The translations under genes were made by a program, and so were the position numbers. Under the pieces are notes generated by a model that searched no databases, was not told the origin of the DNA, and was given only the letters and a program-made list of their open reading frames with translations. Below, piece after piece: positions 48,397 to 60,400 of a stretch of DNA of 64,000 bases. The stretch covers positions 45,800,456-45,864,455 of the forward strand of contig CM049318.1 of assembly GCA_026874595.1 (NCBI GenBank), given 5' to 3'. Source of the DNA: Sipunculus nudus. Its lineage: Eukaryota > Annelida > Sipuncula > Golfingiida > Sipunculidae. Within the stretch, counting starts at the first letter, position 1, and every line of letters starts with the position of its first letter.

Positions 48397-48720
48397 CACC
48401 CGAGCCACTGCACCATATCAGTATTTGGCCATAGCTCCAAAACATTAAACCTTATCTGCACAAACTATAACTCATTTTATTTCTAAATACCTTCTCCATA
48501 TGATTATCTATTCATCAGTTATCTCAAATGTGTTCATCAGTATGTCTGTCCGTTTGTCGGTTGTTTCAGCTTTGTCTGCTTTCATGTTCTTTTCTGTGAT
48601 ATATGTCATTCTTCAGGCAAAAACATTCCTCAGCAATCGCTCTGAAAGTCACTCATTTGATGGAAAACCAACAATTTGTATCGTCTGTCTGTCTGTCTGT
48701 CATTTCAACTTCGGCAAGCG

Positions 48721-48740
48721 CTGGACCTCTGGTCGTCTAG
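48721..48740 (+). other. HINE-like 3' terminal hairpin and CTAG end
   Basis: GGACC-TCT-GGTCG followed by TCTAG, directly against the integrase frame. In this copy the outermost pair is lost (G/G). At least eleven other termini in the window keep a C-G or T-A pair at that position. Confidence 0.7.
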
Positions 48741-49432
48741 TTTGGGGTGCAAGGTATCCCGAACACAGTCTTATCAGGCAATGGTAGCAATTTCAGAAGT
48801 CAAGAATACACTGACTTTACAAACAGATGGCAGTTCACTCATACAACATCAAGCCCGCACTATGCTAGAGGCAACGGGATCGTAGAACGAAGAATCCAAA
48901 CAGTAAAACACACAATTGCAAAGCACAGGAATCCGGCACAGATCAGGAACTAGAACTACTGAACCCGAGATCAACACCAACTGACGATGTAATATCATCA
49001 CCAGGTGAGCTATTGTATAACAGAACACTGAAAACAAACATACCAGTTAACATTAAGAACACTTAACCACTGCAAGAAGATATTCACCAGAGATTAACAG
49101 AAACACAACAAATGCAGAATATCTACCATGACCAATATGGTGTTCATAAAATACACGATTTAGTCGTTGGATAGAGAGCACAGTACAAGACCAAAACACA
49201 AGCAAATGGGTACCAGGCACGATCCACAAAATATGTCGAACCAAGATCATTTTTGATAAACATCCCAAATAGAAAAACACTACGCAGAAACAGATCCCAC
49301 ATATGCGAACTAGACTTACCATGGAAAACTGTCAGATTCCAAGAAAACCTGACACAAAAAAAATCAAACTACAGTATCACATCAAAATCAACAAGTAGTA
49401 TGCAAGTCACGGTTCACCAGCTTCACTAACTG
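48741..49432 (+). pseudogene. Ty3/Gypsy integrase, downstream part
   Basis: The frame continues with GVQGIPNTVLSGNGSNF (second catalytic position; the usual SDNG Asp is changed to Gly), SQEYTDF, FTHTTSSPHYARGNGIVERR (about 48834-48893, with the third catalytic Glu in VERR), IQTVKHTI, and ELLYNRTL beyond. Later pieces run through about 49430 with stops at several points. This is the catalytic core and C-terminal part of the integrase begun at 46925. Neither the LTRs nor the reverse transcriptase of this element were found in the window. Confidence 0.8.
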
Positions 49433-49569
49433 GTTTTTCCTCTCCACCAAAAACGGCTCAGGGCCTCGATAACGACAACTGAAACAGGCATTAATTCGTG
49501 GAATTTAATTCCTCTGTTTATGATTCTTGTTGTGGTTCATGCTTACCCGATCAATATGCTTCAGTTTTT

Positions 49570-49660
49570 ATGTTTGCCTGAAGATGTCTCCACATGTCAT
49601 AATGGCTGTTTTTAGTTTTCATGGTGCCCTGACGATGTCTCCACATGTCATAATTGTGGT
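49570..49660 (+). repeat. Short direct duplication (~52 bp)
   Basis: GATGTCTCCACATGTCATAA occurs twice (near 49583 and 49635), each preceded by TGCCTGAA/TGCCCTGAC. Confidence 0.8.
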
Positions 49661-50204
49661 TATGAAATAGGAACACAAATTAATATTTTTGTTTTGGAGC
49701 TGGAGAGAACCAATCACAACCAAGGTATGCATGAGAGCATGCACTGACCCAATTTGAATGAAATCGGATAGCATTTAGGAAAGTTATCGCACAGAAACGA
49801 AATTCTGACGGACAGACAGACAGCGGGACAGAGAATCAGACAGAGGGACAGACAGACAGACAAACCGAAATCATTATTCGCCATTCCGAGAAGAGGGGGA
49901 CAATAACCGTAAGTAACAATGGGAAGAAAACTTTTGAAGTAAGACATGACTTGGTCCAGATTACCTGAAAGTTTATTGGGTTGTTCCATGGATGTTATCT
50001 TAACCTTCCATTAACTTGCAGCAAACTCTGTTGAAAACTTTTTTTGCGTATCTTTGCGGATTGACAAACCGATGGTAAGTATAATACTTTGGGCGACCTT
50101 AAAGGTCATGATGATAACAGCTGTTAGAGGTATCTGTTTTATTATGCGCGGGATATTACATAACTTTGCATGTGCTAGACATTCTGATTCGTGTTAAACC
50201 CTGT

Positions 50205-50370
50205 GAGCTGCTATAAATAACCGCACTTGCTGAACTCTCGCGGAGTGTAAACACAGTACTCGGTGTAGTCTGAAATTTCATCCGCTGTGGGCGCGTCTGT
50301 ATTGTGGTGTTCTTTGGAATGTTCGGGAATTTGGACGTTTCTGGGCTTCTATATAGCTATAAATAGGGGT
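50205..50370 (+). promoter_or_regulatory. Two TATA-like boxes, possible LTR promoter
   Basis: CTATAAATAACCGC (about 50212) and CTATAAATAGGGG (about 50357) are good TATA matches in otherwise unassigned DNA between the Gypsy remnant and the next repeat. A solo LTR is one explanation; no direct-repeat partner or terminal TG/CA pair could be fixed. Confidence 0.25.
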
Positions 50371-50929
50371 TGTGTTTAGAGCCGGGAGAAAGAGAAAACT
50401 CTCCAGTCAGTGTTTTGGGGACCTTTCCGATATTTGCAGAACTTACAGATCTTCAACAGATTTTATACAGACTTTATATACGGATTGTTTTCATTTTGCT
50501 TTTGGGATTCTTACCAGAACTTCACTTTTGGATTACAACAGATTGTTTTCGAGTTTAAATCGGACTATTCTCTGGGAAGATTTATTTGAACTGTTCATCT
50601 GGATTATTTATGTTAAAGGACTTTTGTTGAGCTGTGACAATGGTGGTATCCAGAATCAAAGCCTAGGATCCGGGCTCTGGTACTGTACATTTTTATTATT
50701 GTTATACTGTGTAAATGTATTGATTTAGTGTATTGTAATGTTAGGATTGTTCTAAGAATTAATTATAATTATTTCTTAACAAAAAAACAATGACTTTTTC
50801 TTCTTTCCCCTAGACATTTCACGCTGCCTAGTGTTGCGGAATCTGATTTTTTTTATCTCCGTAACAACATTAATGCTCGTCACGATTACGTGATCTGTTA
50901 TTATAAGGTTCCGTTACAGCAAGATTTGT

Positions 50930-51400
50930 AATAAAATCTTGTAGTTCTCATTAAATGCTACCTAATGGAAAAAAATAGACCTGTCTAGCATTAAAACTGG
51001 CAAAGTTAGAAAAGTTTTTTCAAATATCATGAATTTCCCCGAAAATGCGTTACCATAGTTACGACAGAATTTAGGCATAACACACCAAAAGAAAGACCTT
51101 TGAACTACAATGAAAATGAGCTATTGTTGAAGTAGATAGGGCTAATAATGACAAAGATATGAAGAAAAAAACGTTTTGAGAAGTTTTGATGACCTTGACT
51201 TTTGCTCTATATTGACCAAAAACAATAGGCTTCCAGGACTTCGGAATATCTCCCAACTGTGTAAATTTGATAACGGTTGGGACAAAATTGCGACCTGTAC
51301 AGCGCAAACAGACAAACATACTGACAGACAGACAGAATATATACACGAGCAGACACAGGGCTGTGACGCAGGGTGTCAAAATTACGCGTCCTTATGGTAA
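50930..51400 (-). mobile_element. HINE-like fragment, 5' half, minus strand
   Basis: On the minus strand it reads a TCTG tract, CTGTACAGGTCGCAATTTTGTC leader, GGTCAATATAGAGCAAAAGTCA half-sites, GTAACTATGGTAACGC X-box-like site and TTTAATGCTAGACAGGTCTA, in the order of other units. The 3' half is missing. Confidence 0.6.
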
Positions 51401-51479
51401 CCAGCCAACACATTTTTGGAGCGAACATTCTCATCACAAAACTGTGTGTATATGTTTATATGTTTATGTTTATTGCTAA

Positions 51480-53160
51480 GAAAGATATTACTAACACTGT
51501 TCCTATTTTGAACCGCCCTTCCCCTCCATAAATTCAGCGGCAGTGTTTCCATCAAGGTCTGCGCTATAGCGGGTCCATGTTTTTTGTAAATTGGGAGAGA
51601 AATAGGGTGTTTACGTTTTTCGATGGTGTATTCTGAAATAATTTAGATTTTAATCTTGAGTAAGTGCAGATTTTACGAGAGACCTGGCGTTTTTAAGTTA
51701 GATTACTGCCAAAGACGCGTCAGCGGCTCTATAATTTTGTTGCTTGTTTGGTAAAAAATCGTAATTGTTCTGCGGGTAGACCAGATTTAAAACGTGCAGG
51801 TGCAACTCGTCAAGCGTGACGGTGGAGAGACGTTCGCGCCAAAAGCCAAGGGTGCAGGTGCCATGCTGACTTGTAACGAGGCAGTTGGTAAAACAAGGAT
51901 TCGGACGGAGTCTAACGTAATGATCAGCAGACCCCGAAACAACGGATTATAAACATATTGTATGGATTGTTGTTTAATAACAATTTTACATGTCTTAGAA
52001 GCTTTACTCTCGTTATAGGCAGCTGTTTCGGGGCGCGATGATTATTACTGTAGGGCCCCAGTCCGTTTAGTCTCACTCCAGGTTTTTATAAGTACCGGTG
52101 ACGATGTTTGGACGTTTGGGCGTGAATGAGATCCAGAATATCAGCATACTTTATTTTTTCAATGTTTTTAATTTAGATTAAGGTGTTAAATATGGAATGA
52201 AAATCAATCCTGCTAGGAACATATATTTTTGATTGACTGCCAATAATGTGCGATGTTTAATAACGTGGGGAATCTAATAACTACACCCTACCAAGAATTT
52301 TGCCGAGCTAGGGCGACCTCATAACTGGCAAACCTAGATCTTCCTTTTGTTACCCTAAATGATAGGAACAAGTAAGTATTCCGAAAATTCCCGAGAATCA
52401 GAAGTTGAAGGAGGAGGTATGTTATTTAAAAAAATGCATTTTATAGGGAAGAGGAAGTGCGAAGTAATTGTGCGTGTGAAGTTTTATGGGGAAAGACCAG
52501 GTAGGCCATTTTTAGAATATGGGTAATGAGATAGAGAAGATTAATATGGCGGCTTAGAAGCCTTTTGCCAAAAAAATATGTATAAGTAGACCGGGGAGGG
52601 GAGACAGGCGTGCGAAGCCAAAGCGGAGCAAGTATGCTATTAAAATTTGATACGTTGGTGAGTTATGAAAAACAGATAATCCTTGATTGAAAGCATAGAT
52701 TGGAAGAGCAGTAGCTTGCGGAATGTTTTATTTGATAATTCAAGGAAATATTTTAAAGAAGAAGTTAGGAGTAACTCGGTGTATATTGTTACAGGGATTA
52801 ATACTTGTAAATGTTGGTCGGAGGGGAACTATTTAAGGTTACTCCATTGAAAGTACACTGAATGTAAAGGAGAAGGGGAGAAAAATTATTTCTCTAACAG
52901 TGTTATGACATCGGGTCCTTCAAAAGACTGTTGAGCAGTCATGAATGACATCTGCTAATAAATAATCAGTTTTAAATGTTTTTAAACCAAATTTTATTTG
53001 AATAGGTAAAATAAGTCGACTGTTTAGTTAAACGGTCAGATTAGTACAGTGTGGAGCAGCCATGTTCGCAATTCTGACGTCAAGAGCTGGTGAAGGATAC
53101 AAGGAAGTCGAAGAGCAATTATGGAATAAACTTGTTTATATGAATGTGGAATGTTCCTAT
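51480..53160. other. Low-copy stretch, nothing recognised
   Basis: No frame above about 60 codons and no recognised repeat. Purine-rich near 52390-52630. Confidence 0.5.
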
Positions 53161-53216
53161 GTTTATTGATTATATAGCATTAATAGAAATAATAATGAGT
53201 TTTATTACTTTGCATT

Positions 53217-53219
<3 letters not shown>

Positions 53220-53270
<51 letters not shown>

Positions 53271-53273
53271 AAT
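53220..53273 (+). repeat. (TA)n(TAA)n microsatellite
   Basis: About 18 TA units followed by about six TAA units. Confidence 0.95.
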
Positions 53274-53279
53274 GGTCAG

Positions 53280-55110
53280 ACTTCATCTGTTGGTACTACA
53301 GAATTGTTTCGTGTGTACGGCTTCCTGGCCGGCTAACTCTTCAAGAACAAACTGAAATGATCTGATTAGCGGGTGAAGTTTGTAACAAGTGCAAGATGTT
53401 ATCATGACATAGTCGCCAGTGTTTGCCAAGAACCGTGACCTTGCCCTTGGACCGATCAAGGCCAAAAACAATAGGCTCCGAGGGATACCGATTTAACACT
53501 TGACCTATAAGTTTCAAAGCGGCTGATGCAAAATTGCGACCTGTAGCGTGCGGACAAACAGACAAACAAACAAACAAGATGACCAGAGGTCACGCGCTTG
53601 CCGGAAATGGAAATGATACAGACAGATAGACAGAGAGTGCATGTAGAAACAGTCATATGAATGAGCAACATTGTGGGGGCAGCAGAAACGGATAATATGT
53701 TTATTTATGCATGCTGACCTTTAACAGCTGCATATCTTTCTAATGTAAAAGGGACCAAGTTCAAAATTCTTTCATGAAATCCCGTTAATCTCGTTTGACA
53801 AGAAGCAGTGAGACGTTTTTAGGTTTGTCATGTCAAGCTGGCCAAATGATATGAAATGCCGAAAACTAGACCTGTCTAGCTATAAAAGCCGCTGAGTTAT
53901 AAGCATTTGCATGAAATCTCGTGTTTTCTCGTTTGACGGGAAATGGTGCGAGCTTTGGCGAGATTTCCAGTTTTTGTCATGTCAGGTTTGTCAAATATTA
54001 CAAAATGCCGGAAACTAGATCTGTCTAGCTGCAAAAGTCGCCGTGTTATCAGCATTTACGTGAAATCATGTTTTTTTCTCGCTTCACATTTAGCGGCTTT
54101 TGTCCTTTATTCAATGCTGCTTTGTGAGATTCATGGACGACCGAGCACGCCCTCTTGCAACTGTAAAAGCATTGCCGGCACTTACCAGTCAACCCTGAAG
54201 CCACTTGTGCTCACGGCAATTGGATGTATCTTCATCATTTGATGAAAAACGAGTCGAGATTTGACGAGAATTCCAATATAATCACATAATTTAACTGAGA
54301 GTGTCAGACGCTGTCATATGCTAAAAACTATATGTCTTTATTGTAAAAAATGACAGCATTATAGGCATTTCTTTAAATGGTTCCATGTTCTTGTTTGACG
54401 ATAGATAGTGCGAGATACGACGAGATATTCACTTGTGTCACTTAAAACTAGTCAAATGATTCTTGAACAATAGAAAAATAAAATATCTAGCATGAAAATG
54501 ACCGAGATAAAGACATTTGTTTAAAATCTAGAATATTCTCGTTTGGCGGGAGATGATACGAGATTTGCAGTGTAATCATGTCCAGCTTCTGAAATGCTAC
54601 CAAATGCTGAAAACTGCTCCAATTTAGCTTTAACTGTGATCAAGTTATAAGCATTTCTGTGAAATCTCGTAATTTCACGTTTGGCAATAAACCGAGCGAG
54701 ATTTGACAAGACTTGCAATTGAATAGCTTAGAACCAAGAGAAAGCAGCCTTATGAAAAAAAACTAGTCCCCTTAAAACATAAATATTAACCGAGATAGAA
54801 GCCAAAAACTACATATTTTCAGATCGTCAAGTTTAACCCCAAAATTTGGTAACCATGGTAACGGCAGCACAAGGCTATATGTAGGAAGGAATAAGGCAAT
54901 GATCCTGGTTTGAGATGCGACGCAAAAAAATTTTATTTGCTTAATAGTTTTTAAGATATTGCGGAAAAATGATAAGTTGTAGTGTTTGCAGTGCCACACC
55001 CCCTGTTGGGTATTTCCGAAAAATGAAAAAACATGTTCGAGATAATGCAGAACAACAGAAAATATGTCACTTTCAGAACCTCAGCTGTAAAACTGTGTCA
55101 CCAGACAATA
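53280..55110 (-). mobile_element. HINE-like long-form copy and adjoining 5' piece, minus strand
   Basis: Read on the minus strand from 55110: CTCF-like box (decayed, near 55005), X-box-like site (54849-54862), TCTCG hairpins, the GCCGTGAGCACAAGTGGC phrase (near 54215) with part of the ORF-bearing cassette, then the 3' terminus CCGGCAAGCGCG-TGACC-TCT-GGTCA-TCTT (53577-53604). It runs on head to tail into the start of another unit (53576 down to 53280). The order matches 1943-5755. Confidence 0.65.
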
Positions 55111-55119
55111 GGTGACAAT

Positions 55120-56225
55120 ATGTACGGTGTTTTGTATCATAGTTTAACGAAGTCTGTTCTCTATTGATATTGACGTGAAGCGTCATCCTAAAGCGTTGAC
55201 AGGTCTTGATTGTATATATATATATATTGTGTATTCTTGTATGGAATCCCATCGGCTATCAGCTGATTTATCCGTGTCACGCATCGTGTGTAATTATTAC
55301 ATTTGGTATGTGGGTCGCCATGGTGACGCTAACAGTCAAACTAGGTCACATATATCCTTATATGGGACACTTGAGAAATAAGCCAATCAGAGAACCGGAT
55401 TGCCGTACACAGTGAACAGGCGATTGTGACGTCAGACTTCAAGAAGAGACGCTGATCGTTGGTTCAGTTGGGTCTTGAAGCTTGAGGTGGCAGCACGCAC
55501 GCACGGGAATAGGAACATTGAAACGCCAGGAACGGCATAGAAGCAAGCTTCTACATGAGGCAAGGACCCAGCTCATGAGAACTCAGCCGTGCTGCCGACA
55601 GAGCTTCGTATTGGCGATAAAGTGAAAGAGCGCTCGTCGCCTGCCGGCCTAGTTCAGCTTGACCTAGAAACATAACCGCCGTAAGCCGTGAAACCATTGC
55701 TATACGAGCAAGGTCAAGGACTCTAAGCTCTACGTAAACAAAGAGCGCTATTGCATTCATGTGAACGTAAACCTACCCGGGTCGCTGACAAGCAAGATCA
55801 GTTGAAGATCGCTAAACTCAGAAAGACTAGATCTATATGGTGCTAACCATACGCTAGATTCTACACAAAACAGTAACCAGAGATCTCTGAAGGAACTGGA
55901 CTTTATGGTTTTTTTATACAAACCATGGACTCAGTAATTATCCAGTAATTTTAATGTGAAGAACTGTCGTATTGACACATCAACGCACACACTCACATTT
56001 GTGTCTCTGTAAGTATTGTCTTGAATTATATTTGTGAATTTAACCTGATGTCTCATAGTTTCTATTGATCTGGGTGTATGATTGTCTGGTATTTTATACA
56101 CGTCCTTAAAAGAACCTGGAAATGTCACCTGTAATGGCCGGGATCTAATTTCTTGATGAGTGAAATCAAGTGGCGAGCGTAAACCCATCCTATTGTTTTA
56201 TAGGATATATCCGTTGTAAAGTTTT
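55120..56225. other. Low-copy stretch, possible degraded LTR
   Basis: It contains TGACGTCA (a CRE palindrome, about 55427) and GTGGCGAGCGTAAACCC near 56171, which resembles the start of a post-LTR region. No paired LTR or coding domain was found, so this is only a suggestion. Confidence 0.2.
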
Positions 56226-56229
56226 CACG

Positions 56230-56345
56230 TTAAGTTAGGGGTGACAAACTGCAACCTCTAAATCGTATTCCATGAAATCTCGACAATGTGACGACAAATG
56301 GCACGAGATTTTGCGAGACTTGCATTAATTTAGCACAGAGCGTAT
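56230..56345 (-). repeat. Small HINE-like fragment, minus strand
   Basis: GAAATCTCGACAATGTGACGACAAATGGCACGAGATTTTGCGAGACTTGCA is the inverse of the AAATCTCG/TCTCGTC module of the family. The 430 bp to its right (56346-56779) hold nothing recognised apart from a GACGACGGACG tract near 56735. Confidence 0.5.
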
Positions 56346-56779
56346 AAAATGCTACACAATTAAAAAAACTAGAGCTCTCTATCTCTAGTCTGGTAATGAC
56401 AGCTTTAGCCGTTTCTGAGATTTTAATTTTAGTTTGCTTTTTTGGACAGATGACTAAGTTCAACCTCCTGTTCAATCTCCAAACTGAAACCATTCGAACA
56501 AACTTGAGATAGATTGTTCCAGAGATCATTTCTTAGCAATATTGGACAATTTGGCTGGACAGTTTCGCAGAAGAAGATTTTTAAAGCTTTTTTAGCTTTT
56601 TCCCTTTAAAATCTCAGTAAATGCAGATAGCCAAAAAATAAACAAAACCCGATTGAGCTTTTCAGATGACTGTTTATTTATCAAAAAATTGGTGATGCTT
56701 GTTCCTGACGTTTTAGATAGCTATGGTCAACCTACAGACGACGGACGAAGCTGCACCACAGCATAAGCTCACTGGTTCG

Positions 56780-57483
56780 CTAATAATCTGTTTCGAGATA
56801 TTACTGTAAGACATAAGATTTAAAAGTTTAAAAAAGATTATTTCAAAACTGTGTCCTGTAGAATTCTATTAGTGGGACGCAAGAACCAACAAGCGGGCGA
56901 ATTTGAGGACAACTGACAAACAAATAGACATACTGACAAAGGGACACTAGATAAAGACAAGATGACTTAACCAGGTTATGGGGAAGACTGAGAGGAAGAA
57001 AATAAGCTGTAGTTTATGTAATTGAGGTTTCTAGTTTTGGAGATATGGCCAAATAATATTATATTGGTAATGTTCGACCACAGCACCATCTAGTGGACAT
57101 ATCCTGAAGATGATGAATGAGTTTTGTGATATGTGTGAATGACATGAGATGTAATCGTTTCAAAAGGATTCCTCCAAATATCTGGCTTGTTGATTGCTAT
57201 ATGTGAGACGCAAGAACCAACAAGTAGGCGAATTTGAAGATAATTGACAAACAGACGGACATACTGACAAAGTAACACAAGATTGACACCAGATGACGTT
57301 ACCATGTTTTGCAGAAGGCCAAGAGAAAGAAAAGTAGCTACAGTTTGTGTAATATAGGTTTACTCTTACGGAAATATGTCCCAAAACTGATTTCTTCGGA
57401 TGGGTCTAGTGCAGCGCCCCCTAGCAGACATATCCGGGAAAATGAAAAAGAACTTTTGAGATTAGTGTAAAAGATAAGATGAA
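56780..57483 (-). repeat. Two to three ~335-bp HINE-like repeats, minus strand
   Basis: Inverse copies of the short-form internal repeat, with CTCF-like boxes near 57080 and at 57412-57428 (CAGCGCCCCCTAGCAGA) and TGACAAACAGACGGACATACTGACAAAG tracts. Confidence 0.7.
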
Positions 57484-60400
57484 GGAACAGACATCCGCGA
57501 CTGACGAACATGATTGCGAAAATCGAAGATTTCCGGCAAGCAATAAAGTTGTGACTGTGCCTCCAACATGTATGATCATAGATGGGGCCCGGAGAGGCCG
57601 TCACGCACCGCTGCACACGCCGGCCGCCCACCGTAAGGACCCTGCCGCCACTTGCGGCCACGGCACGTGTCTTCGTGGTATGGCAAAAAACGGCGCGAGA
57701 TTTGACGAGACTAACAATGTGACCCCTGAAAGTGACTGCGAGTGTCAGCCGCTATCCAGCGCTGCAAACCATGTGTCTGTAGCGTGAAAAATGACAGAAT
57801 TATAGGCATTTCTTTGAATGGTCACGTGTTCTCGTTTCACGGGAAACGGTGCGAGATATGACGAGACTTGGGATTGAATGGCTTAGAACTAGAGGGATGC
57901 TGTCTAACGCCAAAAACCAGACCTTTCCATCGCAAATATCGACAGAGATAGAAGCTGGAAAACTCCGCATTTTCAGATTGTCAAGTTTTACCCCAAAATT
58001 CGGTAACCATGGTAACGGCAGCACAAAGCTACATGAGCGAAGGGATAAGCCAATGTTCCTAGTTTCAGATACGACAAAAAAAAAATGGTGTCACGTTTAA
58101 TATTTTTTGAGATATTGCAGAAAAACGATATCTTACAGTGTTTCAGGTACCACGCCCCCTGGTGGCTATTTCCAAAAAATGAAAAATTGGTTTCGAGATA
58201 TTTCTAAATAACACAAAATATGTCATTTTCAAAGTCATAGTTTAAAAAATGCGACCTGTAAGCTATATTTAATGAAATCTCGAAAATTCTCGTTTGACGA
58301 GATATTATACGAGATATCGCGAGACTTTTAATAAAATCTTGCAGTACTTGTTAAATGCTACCTGATGCAAAAAACTAGAACTCTCTAGCTTTAAAAATGA
58401 CAAAGTTAGAAAAAATTGTCCTTTGATTTTCGATTTACATCACTTTTACCCAAAAATACGTAACCATGGTGACAACCAATTTGAATCAGCTACACACCAG
58501 ACGAAAGGCCTTGGAATGACGATTAAAATGAGCCATGTTTGAAGTGGCTATGACAAATAGTAATGGAGGTATGAAGGAAAGAGCACTTTAGGAACTTTTG
58601 ATGACCTTGACCTTGACCTTTGACCTTTATTGCCCAAAAACAATAGGCTTCTTGCATTTTTGATTTTACACAAACTGTGAAAGTTTGAAAGCGATGGGAT
58701 CAAAATTGTGACCTGTAGAGACTGGACAGACAAACAAACAAACAAACAAACAGACAAACAGACATCCGCGACTGACGAACATGATTGCGAAAATCGAAGA
58801 TTTCCGGCAAGCAATAAAGTTGTGACTGTGCCTCCAACATGTATGATCATAGATGGGGCCCGGAGAGGCCGTCACGCACCGCTGCACACGCCGGCCGCCC
58901 ACCGTAAGGACCCTGCCGCCACTTGCGGCCACGGCACGTGTCTTCGTGGTATGGCAAAAAACGGCGCGAGATTTGACGAGACTAACAATGTGACCCCTGA
59001 AAGTGACTGCGAGTGTCAGCCGCTATCCAGCGCTGCAAACCATGTGTCTGTAGCGTGAAAAATGACAGAATTATAGGCATTTCTTTGAATGGTCACGTGT
59101 TCTCGTTTCACGGGAAACGGTGCGAGATATGACGAGACTTGGGATTGAATGGCTTAGAACTAGAGGGATGCTGTCTAACGCCAAAAACCAGACCTTTCCA
59201 TCGCAAATATCGACAGAGATAGAAGCTGGAAAACTCCGCATTTTCAGATTGTCAAGTTTTACCCCAAAATTCGGTAACCATGGTAACGGCAGCACAAAGC
59301 TACATGAGCGAAGGGATAAGCCAATGTTCCTAGTTTCAGATACGACAAAAAAAAAATGGTGTCACGTTTAATATTTTTTGAGATATTGCAGAAAAACGAT
59401 ATCTTACAGTGTTTCAGGTACCACGCCCCCTGGTGGCTATTTCCAAAAAATGAAAAATTGGTTTCGAGATATTTCTAAATAACACAAAATATGTCATTTT
59501 CAAAGTCATAGTTTAAAAAATGCGACCTGTAAGCTATATTTAATGAAATCTCGAAAATTCTCGTTTGACGAGATATTATACGAGATATCGCGAGACTTTT
59601 AATAAAATCTTGCAGTACTTGTTAAATGCTACCTGATGCAAAAAACTAGAACTCTCTAGCTTTAAAAATGACAAAGTTAGAAAAAATTGTCCTTTGATTT
59701 TCGATTTACATCACTTTTACCCAAAAATACGTAACCATGGTGACAACCAATTTGAATCAGCTACACACCAGACGAAAGGCCTTGGAATGACGATTAAAAT
59801 GAGCCATGTTTGAAGTGGCTATGACAAATAGTAATGGAGGTATGAAGGAAAGAGCACTTTAGGAACTTTTGATGACCTTGACCTTGACCTTTGACCTTTA
59901 TTGCCCAAAAACAATAGGCTTCTTGCATTTTTGATTTTACACAAACTGTGAAAGTTTGAAAGCGATGGGATCAAAATTGTGACCTGTAGAGACTGGACAG
60001 ACAAACAAACAAACAAACAAACAGACAAACAGACATCCGCGACTGACCAACCAGCTTGCGAAAATCGAAGATTTCCGGCAAGCAATAAAGTTGTGACTGT
60101 GCCTCCAACATATATGATCATAGATGGGGCCCGGAGAGGCCGTCACGCACCGCTGCACACGCCGGCCGCCCACCGTAAGGACCCTGCCGCCACTTGCGGC
60201 CACGGCACGTGTCTTCGTGGTATGGCAAAAAACGGCGCGAGATTTGACGAGACTAACAATGTGACCCCTGAAAGTGACTGCGAGTGTCAGCCGCTATCCA
60301 GCGCTGCAAACCATGTGTCTGTAGCGTGAAAAATGACAGAATTATAGGCATTTCTTTGAATGGTCACGTGTTCTCGTTTCACGGGAAACGGTGCGAGATA

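Larger units (their letters stand above)
47244..48740 (+). mobile_element. Complete HINE-like (Helitron2/Helentron-type) non-autonomous element
   Basis: A 1,497-bp insertion whose ends are fixed by the split integrase frame: AAA CAA TTA before it and TTT GGG GTG CAA GGT after it rejoin in frame (KQL-FGVQGIP). The 5' end is TTGCTTGCCG with a hairpin, repeated at 47325 and (truncated) 47384. The 3' end is TTCGGCAAGCG, then GGACC-TCT-GGTCG, then CTAG. GCTTGCCG and CGGCAAGC are inverse, as in the asymmetric terminal repeats of Helitron2/Helentron elements. There is no target duplication. The cut point lies between A and T, or between two Ts because of the T run. No coding capacity. Confidence 0.75.

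Noticed and set aside
50372-50728. 118-codon frame
   Set aside because: No domain, low-complexity hydrophobic composition, and possible overlap with an LTR-like region.
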